Source: Flavobacteriaceae bacterium
GTDB taxonomy: Bacteria > Bacteroidota > Bacteroidia > Flavobacteriales > Flavobacteriaceae
NCBI GenBank assembly: GCA_029248885.1
Contig: JAQWIL010000026.1
Location: 1 to 64,000 of the forward strand
Length of the DNA stretch: 64,000 nt
Reading direction: 5' to 3'
The notes beneath the pieces were generated by a model. That model saw nothing but the letters and a program-made list of their open reading frames with translations, did no database searches and had not been told where the DNA came from. This document shows, one piece after another, positions 1-8,057 of this stretch. Every line of letters starts with the position of its first letter. Position 1 is the stretch's first letter. A program made the position numbers and the translations under genes.

Positions 1-2083
1 ACGGATTTGATTTTAGATCAAAACCATTGTCTGTTTGGTAGCCTATAAAAGAAACTGCTTGCTGATTGCTGTCGTAACCCGAAATGATATAATCAATATC
101 ACCGTCACTGTCTAAATCTCCAAAGTCAACCTGAGTTTCTAATAAATCAGGAAAGCTGTATGTAGTGTTTTCTTCAAAATAGCGCACCAATCCATCTGTT
201 TTACTTTCATATAAAATTGAGGTTGGCAGACCTGTTGTTTGGCTTAAGCCAGAAACAAACAAATCAATGTATCCATCTTTATTTAAATCTACCCATTTGA
301 GCGTTCCATAACCAATTTTTTCAAAGTTTTGGTTGGAATTTACAAACTGACGAACCCCATTGACTACATCATTTCTATAGATAAGCGTTTCAAGGCCGTT
401 ACCTTTGTCTCCCATGATAGCTACATCGAAATCCCCATCCAAATCATAATCACCCCATGCAAAAGATGCATTGTTAAAGCCAACAAACATGTCCTCCTTG
501 AGTGTAAAGCTAGTAGCAACATCCAAAATATCGATTGAAAATGAAGAAGCTGAAATTAGGTTGGCGTTGGTGACTTGCGGTGTTATGGTTAGTACTTCGT
601 CTCCTTCTGTAATACCATCTTCTATTCCTTTCACTAAAATCGATGCAGAAGTTTGACCTGATTTAATGGTAAATGAATCTAAGGCAATATCATTAAAAAC
701 CTTTGTGCCCATATAAACATTATTGAAAGTTCCCAAGTTTTGCCAATTCTGCTCATCACTAGACACCAAAACACTAAACGACATATCCCAACCATTTCCT
801 AAAATTTCAATTCTATCTAAACTATAGGCTTGTTCTAAGTCTACCACAATATAATGTGGGTTGTTTTCATCGGGTCCTGGATCATCACGATCACTAGACC
901 ATCTACCTCCATCATTACAATCGGTAACATTATTGCCATTACTTGACCAGTCTCCCCATTCGTAACTATTGGCATAGCCCGATTTACCACAGGCTACGTT
1001 GGTGCCGTCTTTCGTAAACGCTTTGATTTCATTTAAGTTGACTTGACCAGAATCGGAGCTGTAGTATGCTTCAAATTTTATGTAGCGAACCCCTCCAGCT
1101 TCTGAAAACAAATTATAATCATCTGTTGAAGCTGTTCCACTTACGCTACTAAAATCAATTTCAACATCATACGGCCCAGGACTACTTAATGAGGCAGTAA
1201 TTGTTGCTGTGTCATGCTCTCCAATTTGGTTCTTATCAATTAAGAAAGAGATATCTGGGGTATCATATACATTTATCGTAATTGTTGATTCGTTACTGTC
1301 AAAAGTCCCATCATTAGCTTTGTAAGTAAATGTGTCCGTTCCTGTAAAATTAGTATTGGGTGTATAGGTAACAATATAATTGTCAAGAGAATAGGAACCA
1401 TTTGAAGGTTCTGTTGTTAACACATAGGTTAAAACATCATTAGTATTCACATCAGTTCCTAAAAGTTGAATTTCTTTTACGCTATTTCTTTCAATGGTTA
1501 TGTTTACGTCTTGAGTAACAGGGGGAGTTGGTTCAAAAGTATTTTTGGCAAAGTACCAGTTGTCAATAAAGAAAGTTCCATTTCGAGCTTCAGGATCCTC
1601 TAATAAAATAGCGTTAATTTTGGTGATATCGACAGTAATTTCAGTTAAATCAACTACCCCTCTTCGCCAGGAATTAGAATTAACATCATCGATTTTTAAT
1701 CGTACATCCTGATAATTTTCTGATGTATCTGCATCATCTAAAACTAAAAATAACTCCGTTCCATCTGTGATTTCTGTACTCCAATAATCAATATACATTT
1801 TCTCCATCATTGATAAATTTAATGTATCAAGGATTCCGATGTAATTAAAATCATTCATTTGCCATACATTATTTCCCTCAATCTGAATTTCATTTACTGT
1901 AGTTGATTGACCCCAATTTGGAAAGTATTCATAAAAAACATGGTTGTTGTAACTATCACTATAGATTGAAATTACATCTGCAGAATTTCGAGGAGGTGGA
2001 TCAGGAGCTGCAGTTGTGGGAGATGATTGCCCAACTACTGATGAGCTTAAAAAAATTAAATAAAAGAGAATGACATTTTTCAT
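1..2083 (-). CDS. Secreted multidomain surface protein, discoidin + FG-GAP repeats (3' end outside window)
   Basis: The frame opens at the ATG at 2083 and is still open at base 1, so only the first 694 residues are visible. Seen: signal peptide MKNVILFYLIFLSSSVVGQ; a module at about 35-170 starting ADVISIYSDSYNN, of a kind often attached to flavobacterial beta-glucanases; a cadherin-like beta domain at about 190-275; a Calx-beta-like domain opening near 278 (GTASTDDY) and closing near 490 (GITEGDEVL); between those two Calx-beta halves an F5/8 type C (discoidin) domain at about 327-460; then three FG-GAP/VCBS-type calcium motifs (DYDLDGDFD, DLNKDGYID, DLDSDGDID) from about 540 on. Inference: an exported carbohydrate-binding surface protein, probably T9SS-sorted, though the C-terminus is not visible. 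It shares the strand of the glucan locus but is separated from it by the VWA/MoxR cassette. No catalytic domain is visible; one could lie beyond the edge. Confidence 0.85.
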   Translation of the reverse strand, partial: MKNVILFYLIFLSSSVVGQSSPTTAAPDPPPRNSADVISIYSDSYNNHVFYEYFPNWGQSTTVNEIQIEGNNVWQMNDFNYIGILDTLNLSMMEKMYIDYWSTEITDGTELFLVLDDADTSENYQDVRLKIDDVNSNSWRRGVVDLTEITVDITKINAILLEDPEARNGTFFIDNWYFAKNTFEPTPPVTQDVNITIERNSVKEIQLLGTDVNTNDVLTYVLTTEPSNGSYSLDNYIVTYTPNTNFTGTDTFTYKANDGTFDSNESTITINVYDTPDISFLIDKNQIGEHDTATITASLSSPGPYDVEIDFSSVSGTASTDDYNLFSEAGGVRYIKFEAYYSSDSGQVNLNEIKAFTKDGTNVACGKSGYANSYEWGDWSSNGNNVTDCNDGGRWSSDRDDPGPDENNPHYIVVDLEQAYSLDRIEILGNGWDMSFSVLVSSDEQNWQNLGTFNNVYMGTKVFNDIALDSFTIKSGQTSASILVKGIEDGITEGDEVLTITPQVTNANLISASSFSIDILDVATSFTLKEDMFVGFNNASFAWGDYDLDGDFDVAIMGDKGNGLETLIYRNDVVNGVRQFVNSNQNFEKIGYGTLKWVDLNKDGYIDLFVSGLSQTTGLPTSILYESKTDGLVRYFEENTTYSFPDLLETQVDFGDLDSDGDIDYIISGYDSNQQAVSFIGYQTDNGFDLKSNP

Positions 2084-2533
2084 TTCTAAAATTTTAATAA
2101 AAATAAATAAAATCATTCAACCCACTGATTATTTATAAATACGCAATAGAGATTTAGATAAATTCTTTTAAAAAAATTTCAAATTATTACATCAATTGAT
2201 TACAATATTATAGTGAGAAGATTTAGAAATGGTTTTCTCAAACTATTTATTTTCTAAGTTTGAACATGTAATTGGATTTGAAAAAACAATAATTGTAAGA
2301 GATTATAATTTCACACAAATCGTTTTGAAAATAGTTCGACTTTACTCCCTTCTTCTCCACAAATCATTCCCAAAAATAATTTTTTGTTTTTGGAAATAAA
2401 TATTTCATGTCAACTCAAATTACTTAGTGTAGCATTTTTTAATGAATTTATATCATTAACTGTAAGTTATAATTTAAGTTTCAAATTTTTAATCAAAAAA
2501 AATTTAGAATGATTTTAGTACATTTACAGTGCT
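2084..2533. other. Divergent intergenic region, AT-rich, holds repeat copy A
   Basis: These 450 bases separate the minus-strand surface protein from the plus-strand VWA gene. The DNA is very AT-rich. It holds copy A of the four-copy intergenic repeat (2330-2360), followed by an imperfect hairpin (ATTCCCAAAAA near 2365 against TTTTTGGAA near 2388). I see no convincing ORF, RNA gene or full TTG-N20-TAnnTTTG promoter. TACATTTA at about 2519 is a near match to a -7 box for the VWA gene. Confidence 0.6.
2330..2360 (+). repeat. Intergenic direct repeat, copy A
   Basis: This is the most diverged of four same-orientation copies. It reads AATAGTTCGACTTTACTCCC followed by TTCTTCTCCAC and aligns without gaps to copies B, C and D. 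It lies about 170 bp upstream of the VWA gene. The left flank (CAAATC about 10 nt before the core) is shared with copies C and D. Function unknown. Confidence 0.7.
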
Positions 2534-3658
2534 ATGAAACTAAACTTATCCACTACTGGGATTAGATTTACACGACATGTTTCCAACGACCAAACGCCAT
2601 TCGAGCGTCTTTTTGAAATTTTTAAGGAGTTGATTACACACACTTCTGGTGACTTTGATGAAGCCATTGATTGGCTGCGTGAATTGGATCAGGAATATGG
2701 GTTAACCAATGAAGAATATACCATAGATGATTTTATCGAAGATCTCTTACAACGTGCTTATATACAGCCAAAAAGAGATGGTGCAGGAGACGATACTGGC
2801 ATGTCCCTCACTGCTAAAACAGAAAAACTTTTGCGCGAACACGCATTGAAGCAAATTTTTGGAAAACTCAAAAAAGCAGGAAGCGGCAACCACAAAACCA
2901 AAAGTACTGGTCAAGGCGCAGACGATACAGGCGAATTTAAAGCCTATCAATTCGGCGACCCACTTGAGAAAATATCCATGACCGAAAGCCTTCGAAATGC
3001 ACAAATACGATCGGCGGGAGTTGACTTTACATTACAGCAAGACGACCTTGTTGTGGAAGACAGTTATTACAATACACAAATGAGTACTGTTTTGATGATT
3101 GATATCAGTCATAGTATGATTTTGTATGGTGAAGATCGCATTACGCCAGCCAAAAAAGTTGCCATGGCACTGGCAGAGTTTATCACCACTCGATACCCAA
3201 AAGACACAATCGATATTTTGGTGTTTGGAAATGATGCTTGGCCCATTGCACTGAAAGACATCCCCTACTTGCAAGTAGGACCTTATCATACAAATACTGT
3301 TGCAGGACTGACTTTGGCTATGGATTTGTTGCGACGAAGAAAAAATAGCAATAAGCAGATTTTTATGATTACAGATGGAAAGCCAAGTTGTTTAAAAAAC
3401 CCCGATGGCACCTATTACAAAAACAGTATGGGACTTGACGACCATATTGTGGATAAGTGTTACAATATGGCGCGACAAGCACGAAAACTTCACATCCCCA
3501 TCACTACATTTATGATTGCACAAGACCCCTATCTTAAAGAGTTTATCCGAAAATTTACAGAAGCCAACAAAGGAAAGGCATTCTTTACAGGATTAAAGGG
3601 CTTAAGCGAAATGATTTTTGAAGACTATGAACAGAACAGAAAAAAAAGATTGAGATAA
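2534..3658 (+). CDS. VWA-domain protein (MoxR partner)
   Basis: A 374-residue protein without signal peptide or membrane segment, so probably cytoplasmic. The C-terminal half is a von Willebrand factor A domain: the MIDAS motif DISHS is at residues 190-194 and the later TDG at 280-282, so metal binding looks intact. The N-terminal 150 residues are acidic and helical with no domain I recognise. The stop codon (3656-3658) is directly followed by the ATG of the MoxR-like ATPase, so the two are surely co-transcribed. In the MoxR/VWA and Mg-chelatase families the AAA+ ATPase remodels targets together with the VWA protein. The target here is unknown. The pair is bracketed by repeat copies A and B. 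Confidence 0.85.
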   Translation: MKLNLSTTGIRFTRHVSNDQTPFERLFEIFKELITHTSGDFDEAIDWLRELDQEYGLTNEEYTIDDFIEDLLQRAYIQPKRDGAGDDTGMSLTAKTEKLLREHALKQIFGKLKKAGSGNHKTKSTGQGADDTGEFKAYQFGDPLEKISMTESLRNAQIRSAGVDFTLQQDDLVVEDSYYNTQMSTVLMIDISHSMILYGEDRITPAKKVAMALAEFITTRYPKDTIDILVFGNDAWPIALKDIPYLQVGPYHTNTVAGLTLAMDLLRRRKNSNKQIFMITDGKPSCLKNPDGTYYKNSMGLDDHIVDKCYNMARQARKLHIPITTFMIAQDPYLKEFIRKFTEANKGKAFFTGLKGLSEMIFEDYEQNRKKRLR

Positions 3659-5116
3659 ATGAAAAAGGGGACTACACTAGGGGAATTAAAAAAATCAGAT
3701 TACAAACCCCTTTCCATTCAACAAGAACTTACACAAAACCTCAGGGTGCGTATGCAAAGTGGACAACCAACATTTGAAGGGCTTTTGGGCTATGAAAATA
3801 CGGTTATTCCCGACGTAGAACGTGCATTGCTTTCGGGGCATAGCATCAACCTACTTGGCTTGAGAGGACAGGCCAAAACAAGATTGGCACGACAGCTCAC
3901 GCAATTGTTGGACGAGTGGGTACCTGTAGTCGAAGGCTCTGAAATAAACGATGACCCCTTAGAACCAGTCAGTAATTTTGCTAAGGAACGAATTGCAGAA
4001 AAAGGAGATGATACGCCCATCACTTGGCTGCATCGAGACGATCGTTTCTTTGAAAAACTTGCAACCCCAGACGTAAGTGTAGCCGATTTGATTGGCGACG
4101 TTGATCCCATCAAGGCAGCGAACCTGAAGCTATCCTATGCCGATGAGCGTGTGATTCATTTTGGTATGATTCCAAGAGCACACAGATGTATATTTGTACT
4201 GAATGAGCTGCCTGACTTACAAGCAAGAATACAAGTAGCGCTTTTCTCTATATTGCAGGAAAAAGAAATTCAAATTCGAGGGTTTAAACTCCGATTGCCA
4301 ATTGAAACCCAATTTGTCTTTACAGCCAACCCTGAGGATTATACCAATCGTGGAAGTATCGTCACCCCACTGAAAGATCGTATTGGTTCCCAAATTTTAA
4401 CGCACTATCCACATAACTTGGAAACAGCTAAGGCCATAACCCGGCAAGAGACACAGACAAATAAAGCAGTCCAACAGGTCATTCACGTTCCTGAATTGGC
4501 ACGTGATATTTTGGAGCAGATCGGTTTTGAAGCCAGAAAAAGTGAATACGTAGATTCAAAAAGTGGCGTGAGCGCGCGAATGAGCATCACGGCTTTTGAA
4601 AACCTTATGAGTACTGCTGAACGGCGTATACTGATGTCTGGCGAAAAAAACACCTGTATTAGAATGTCTGACTTTTTAGGGATTATCCCTGCCATTAATG
4701 GGAAAGTGGAATTGGTTTATGAAGGTGAACAAGAAGGTGCCGAACAGATTTCATTTCACCTGATCAATCAAGCTGTAAAAACCTTATTTCCTATATATTT
4801 TCCTGAGATCAAAAAACTTGAAAAGCAAGATGTTGCAGGTCCTTATGACCAACTACTGGGTTGGTTTTATGGCGATAACGAATTGTTTTTGGAAGACAGT
4901 TTACCAGACAATGTCTATCAAGATACCTTAATGGGTGTCCCTCACTTGAAAAAACTAGTTGCAACTCATCAAGCAGATTGTCCGGCCGAAGAGCTGTTTT
5001 TTATGATGGAACTTTTGTTGTGGGGACTGGAGGCAAACAAAAAGCTAAATAAATACAGAACGATGGAGGGCTTTCAGTTTAAAGATGGTCTTGGAAATTT
5101 GTTATCAGGAATTTAA
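3659..5116 (+). CDS. MoxR-like / Mg-chelatase-type AAA+ ATPase
   Basis: A 485-residue AAA+ ATPase. Walker A is GLRGQAKT at residues 67-74 (GxxGxxKT). The Walker B strand reads CIFVLNE, so the usual Asp-Glu is Asn-Glu, and a sensor region FTANPEDYTNRGS follows. It begins immediately after the stop of the VWA gene (zero spacing). Family knowledge: MoxR-type ATPases act as chaperones with VWA partners; proteins like this are often annotated magnesium chelatase, but there is no bacteriochlorophyll context. Repeat copy B begins 10 nt after the stop codon. Confidence 0.85.
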   Translation: MKKGTTLGELKKSDYKPLSIQQELTQNLRVRMQSGQPTFEGLLGYENTVIPDVERALLSGHSINLLGLRGQAKTRLARQLTQLLDEWVPVVEGSEINDDPLEPVSNFAKERIAEKGDDTPITWLHRDDRFFEKLATPDVSVADLIGDVDPIKAANLKLSYADERVIHFGMIPRAHRCIFVLNELPDLQARIQVALFSILQEKEIQIRGFKLRLPIETQFVFTANPEDYTNRGSIVTPLKDRIGSQILTHYPHNLETAKAITRQETQTNKAVQQVIHVPELARDILEQIGFEARKSEYVDSKSGVSARMSITAFENLMSTAERRILMSGEKNTCIRMSDFLGIIPAINGKVELVYEGEQEGAEQISFHLINQAVKTLFPIYFPEIKKLEKQDVAGPYDQLLGWFYGDNELFLEDSLPDNVYQDTLMGVPHLKKLVATHQADCPAEELFFMMELLLWGLEANKKLNKYRTMEGFQFKDGLGNLLSGI

Positions 5117-5126
5117 ACGCTGTTCA

Positions 5127-5159
5127 AAATCGTTCGATTTCACTCCCCTAGCCTCCACT
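5127..5159 (+). repeat. Intergenic direct repeat, copy B
   Basis: The core is AAATCGTTCGATTT followed by CACTCCCCTAGCCTCCACT. It matches copies C and D at nearly every position and starts 10 nt after the MoxR-like stop codon. It is the left member of the pair (B, C) that brackets the whole glucan utilisation locus. Confidence 0.8.
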
Positions 5160-5204
5160 ATTTATCCACTCAACACTATAAGATATTGAATATCATTTTG
5201 AGAT

Positions 5205-5220
5205 AGCGTTTCGCTTTTTT
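5205..5220 (+). terminator. Weak terminator-like hairpin after the MoxR-like gene
   Basis: AGCG (5205-5208), loop TTT, CGCT (5212-5215), then a T run. The stem is only 4 bp, so this is a weak call. It is placed about 90 nt after the MoxR-like gene. Confidence 0.3.
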
Positions 5221-5442
5221 TATTCTCACAAAGCCCTGAGGTTCTCTTAGTTAGCTCAAACAACAAATGCGTTTCAGGAGTTTGAACTCGGTCATTTACC
5301 TTATTGTAAGTCGCTCCTTTGGTAAATACAAATTGTTGATGTTCATTTTTTTATCAAAGAATATGTTTACTGAAATCATGTAAAACAACGAATGCTTTGG
5401 TCACATTTTATTGCACACAAAAACGTTTAAAATTTGATCTCC

Positions 5443-8043
5443 TTACCTACGAATAAGCTGTTTGATATAGGACTTTGAACCAGAAACAACTTCGACAAGA
5501 TAAGTGCTTTGAGACAGGTTGTTCATCACAAAGACATCTCTATTTTTAGAGCTCCTAAAGGATGAAATGAGTTTTCCCTCCAAGCTGTAAACATTTACCT
5601 TTTCAATCTGTTGACCATTCGTTAGACTGATATACAAGTATTTTGTAAATGGGTTTGGATAGATAAATAATTGACTTTCGTTGGAATCGCTAATCGATAA
5701 ATTATTATAATCAAATGATCTAGTCCAACTCAAAGCTTGACTATTATCAACCCCTAAATTATTCAAAACGAGGTGTGCTCCTGCCCCATCTGCTTCTACT
5801 GGCCACGGCGTCTCGTCTCTATAAGTTACAGAGTCAATCAAATTCCCAAAGCCGTCTAGCAATCTAATTTCTTGGCTGCTATTTGATAACTTCCTAGAAT
5901 ATTCATCAAAAGGTGTTTTTCCGTAGAATGACAAAAATACATCTGCATTATTTGCCAATAAAACTGACTGATTAGGCCCAATTGATGAGCCTGGAGGAAA
6001 CTGATATGACAACCCTAGACCGCCAAAATAGATCCCAGTAGTATTTACGGTGATGCTGCTGTTATTGGTAATCTCTATAAATTCATAATCCCCATCATCA
6101 CTCTGTGGCGGATGGTAATGAATTTTGCTAATCACAAGCGGTGGCGTGGTAATTTGGTCGCACAAAGACGTATCCGAAAGTTCGGTAGACAACCAAGCGA
6201 TTCGTTGTGTCACAAACGTTTTCATAGCGTTAATACGGTTTGTGAAATCGATGTCAAAATCCCATTGCAACTCTTGACGATCAACAGCTTCAGTGATCAG
6301 AGACACGGTTTGATCGATTAGCTCAAAAACCTTGTTCTTAGAAAGTGGTTGGCCCGTTTCTGTGAGCTCATTCCATCGTCGAGCTAAATAACATTTGAAA
6401 TGGGTTTCGTTAAACAGGTTTTGCCAAAATTTCGAACCGACATTTCCATCCATGAACTGCCATACATTGTACTTGCTCCTGTCGAATCCCCAAAAAAACA
6501 AATCATTTCCATAGGAAAGATTTAAATCCCAAATTGGACCTGCTCTAAGTTTACCACGTCGGTCTTTGTGGAAAAAAGTGCTAAACTGATATGCATCTGG
6601 GTTAGATGCCAACTCGTTGATTAAAATAAAATCCACAAAGGAAGGAATGTCAATTATGGAAGGATAACCTTCTGACAAAGAAATATTGGCATCCAGAGAC
6701 TTTTGATCTAAATCAAAAAATACATCTTGAATATAATCATGTTGACCGGTTGTTACTTCATCTGGTTTTGGATGCTCATGAGCATACTTTGTTTCCCAAC
6801 CTGCATAATTTGGCATCTCCCAAGCTTGAATCTCCTCTCCCTCAATTTTATCTGCTTTTGTAATATATCCTCCTGTTATATTAGGTATTGTATTATCGTC
6901 CTCATCTACTTTTTTGATATCAATTCTACTATCATCTGCTTTAAGCTTTTCTAACAGCATATAAATACCTTTGTATTCTCCATTTAGAAGGAGTTCGCAG
7001 TATTCTGCTCTAGATGCATATTGACCGATTGAGTTAGATAACTTATAGCTCACAAAATCACGAACAAAAGTCGTATCAAATGCAAGACCACTTAAGATCC
7101 AATCATTTTCTTTAGGCATCCCCAATAACTTTACATTGTCTTTTTCTCCTGCATCATCATAGGTTGTTAAGGCATATTGTTTTTTTGAAAATAGTGATGA
7201 ACTAGAACCTCTTACCTCAATCTGTATAGGGCCTTCATAATCAACAAAATTATTGTTGTTTTGATCAGTGATATAATTTCTTTCATTGTTTGGACGTTTA
7301 ATAATTTTTATTGATGCTGATATTTTGGGTTCATTTGGGATTTCATCGCCGTTGGTATCTAGCATCACAATGGGTAAGTTTGAAGATACAAAGTTTATCT
7401 CGACGAGTTCTGGTGTTGGCTCTTGAAACCATACAGGCGTTTCATTATAAATTTGCTCATTTCCAAATACTTCAACTGAAATGACTGGTAAGGCACTCAT
7501 GTCTGAGGAATCGGGTGATTGATTATGAACCTGAACAGCGAGGGTGTTTGTTCCATTTTCCAAAAGAGATTTATCTAAAAAAACTCGATCTGGAGTATTT
7601 CCTTGATACAGCATTGCTTCATGATATCCCTCTGCCAAATCATTGAAATTAATCGTACTTCCTGATAATAAATTTCGTCCGATTTCAACTCCATTTAAAT
7701 AGGCGATGTATGCGTCATCATAGTCGATGTCTAAAAGTATTCTCTTGATCTGTGAGGTATCTAGTACTTGAAACTCCTTTAGCATGTATACAGAAATTGA
7801 CTGCGGTATTACTGTCGCATCGTCCCCATCACCATATCCAATTCCAGAGGGACCTTCTAACCATGACGATGTGTCAAAACTTTGATTTTTCCAACTGTCC
7901 GATGGCTGGGTATTTGGAAGTATATACTTCCAAGTTGTTCCTGCTGATACAATCGTCTCCCAGTGAGTTTGTTGTGCATTCAACGAGAACAAAAGAAAAA
8001 ATGCAGAGCAGTTCAGAAATATAGTATATCTTATAAAAATCAC
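5443..8043 (-). CDS. CotH-like kinase-fold surface protein with lamin-tail and T9SS domains
   Basis: An 866-residue secreted protein, last gene of the glucan operon. The start is GTG at 8043, 14 nt after the GH5 stop; no in-frame ATG lies nearby. Signal peptide 1-24 (ends LNAQQ), beta-rich N-terminal module (about 25-190), CotH domain (about 240-620) with RGSSS near 276, KKQYA near 285, NGEYKGIYMLLEK near 350 and PIWDLNLSYGND near 504, lamin-tail domain (about 634-740), and a T9SS type A sorting domain (from IYPNPF, about 795-866). CotH of Bacillus spores is an atypical protein kinase; the activity of bacteroidetal surface CotH proteins is not established. Its place in the operon suggests a role at the cell surface during glucan use, possibly binding or modification. 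The kinase activity is inference. Confidence 0.85.
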   Translation of the reverse strand: MIFIRYTIFLNCSAFFLLFSLNAQQTHWETIVSAGTTWKYILPNTQPSDSWKNQSFDTSSWLEGPSGIGYGDGDDATVIPQSISVYMLKEFQVLDTSQIKRILLDIDYDDAYIAYLNGVEIGRNLLSGSTINFNDLAEGYHEAMLYQGNTPDRVFLDKSLLENGTNTLAVQVHNQSPDSSDMSALPVISVEVFGNEQIYNETPVWFQEPTPELVEINFVSSNLPIVMLDTNGDEIPNEPKISASIKIIKRPNNERNYITDQNNNNFVDYEGPIQIEVRGSSSSLFSKKQYALTTYDDAGEKDNVKLLGMPKENDWILSGLAFDTTFVRDFVSYKLSNSIGQYASRAEYCELLLNGEYKGIYMLLEKLKADDSRIDIKKVDEDDNTIPNITGGYITKADKIEGEEIQAWEMPNYAGWETKYAHEHPKPDEVTTGQHDYIQDVFFDLDQKSLDANISLSEGYPSIIDIPSFVDFILINELASNPDAYQFSTFFHKDRRGKLRAGPIWDLNLSYGNDLFFWGFDRSKYNVWQFMDGNVGSKFWQNLFNETHFKCYLARRWNELTETGQPLSKNKVFELIDQTVSLITEAVDRQELQWDFDIDFTNRINAMKTFVTQRIAWLSTELSDTSLCDQITTPPLVISKIHYHPPQSDDGDYEFIEITNNSSITVNTTGIYFGGLGLSYQFPPGSSIGPNQSVLLANNADVFLSFYGKTPFDEYSRKLSNSSQEIRLLDGFGNLIDSVTYRDETPWPVEADGAGAHLVLNNLGVDNSQALSWTRSFDYNNLSISDSNESQLFIYPNPFTKYLYISLTNGQQIEKVNVYSLEGKLISSFRSSKNRDVFVMNNLSQSTYLVEVVSGSKSYIKQLIRR

Positions 8044-8057
8044 AAAAGAATTATTAG

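Larger units (their letters stand above)
5117..5442. other. Convergent intergenic region, holds repeat copy B
   Basis: These 326 bases lie between the convergent MoxR-like and CotH-like genes. They hold repeat copy B (5127-5159), a weak terminator-like element (AGCG-TTT-CGCT then a T run, 5205-5220) and a 7-bp inverted repeat (ATTTACC 5294-5300 / GGTAAAT 5321-5327). No ORF or RNA gene is convincing. Confidence 0.5.

Noticed and set aside
3659-5116. Magnesium chelatase of (bacterio)chlorophyll synthesis
   Set aside because: The ATPase is related to ChlI/BchI, but no pigment-synthesis gene is present and the partner is a short VWA protein without ChlD architecture.
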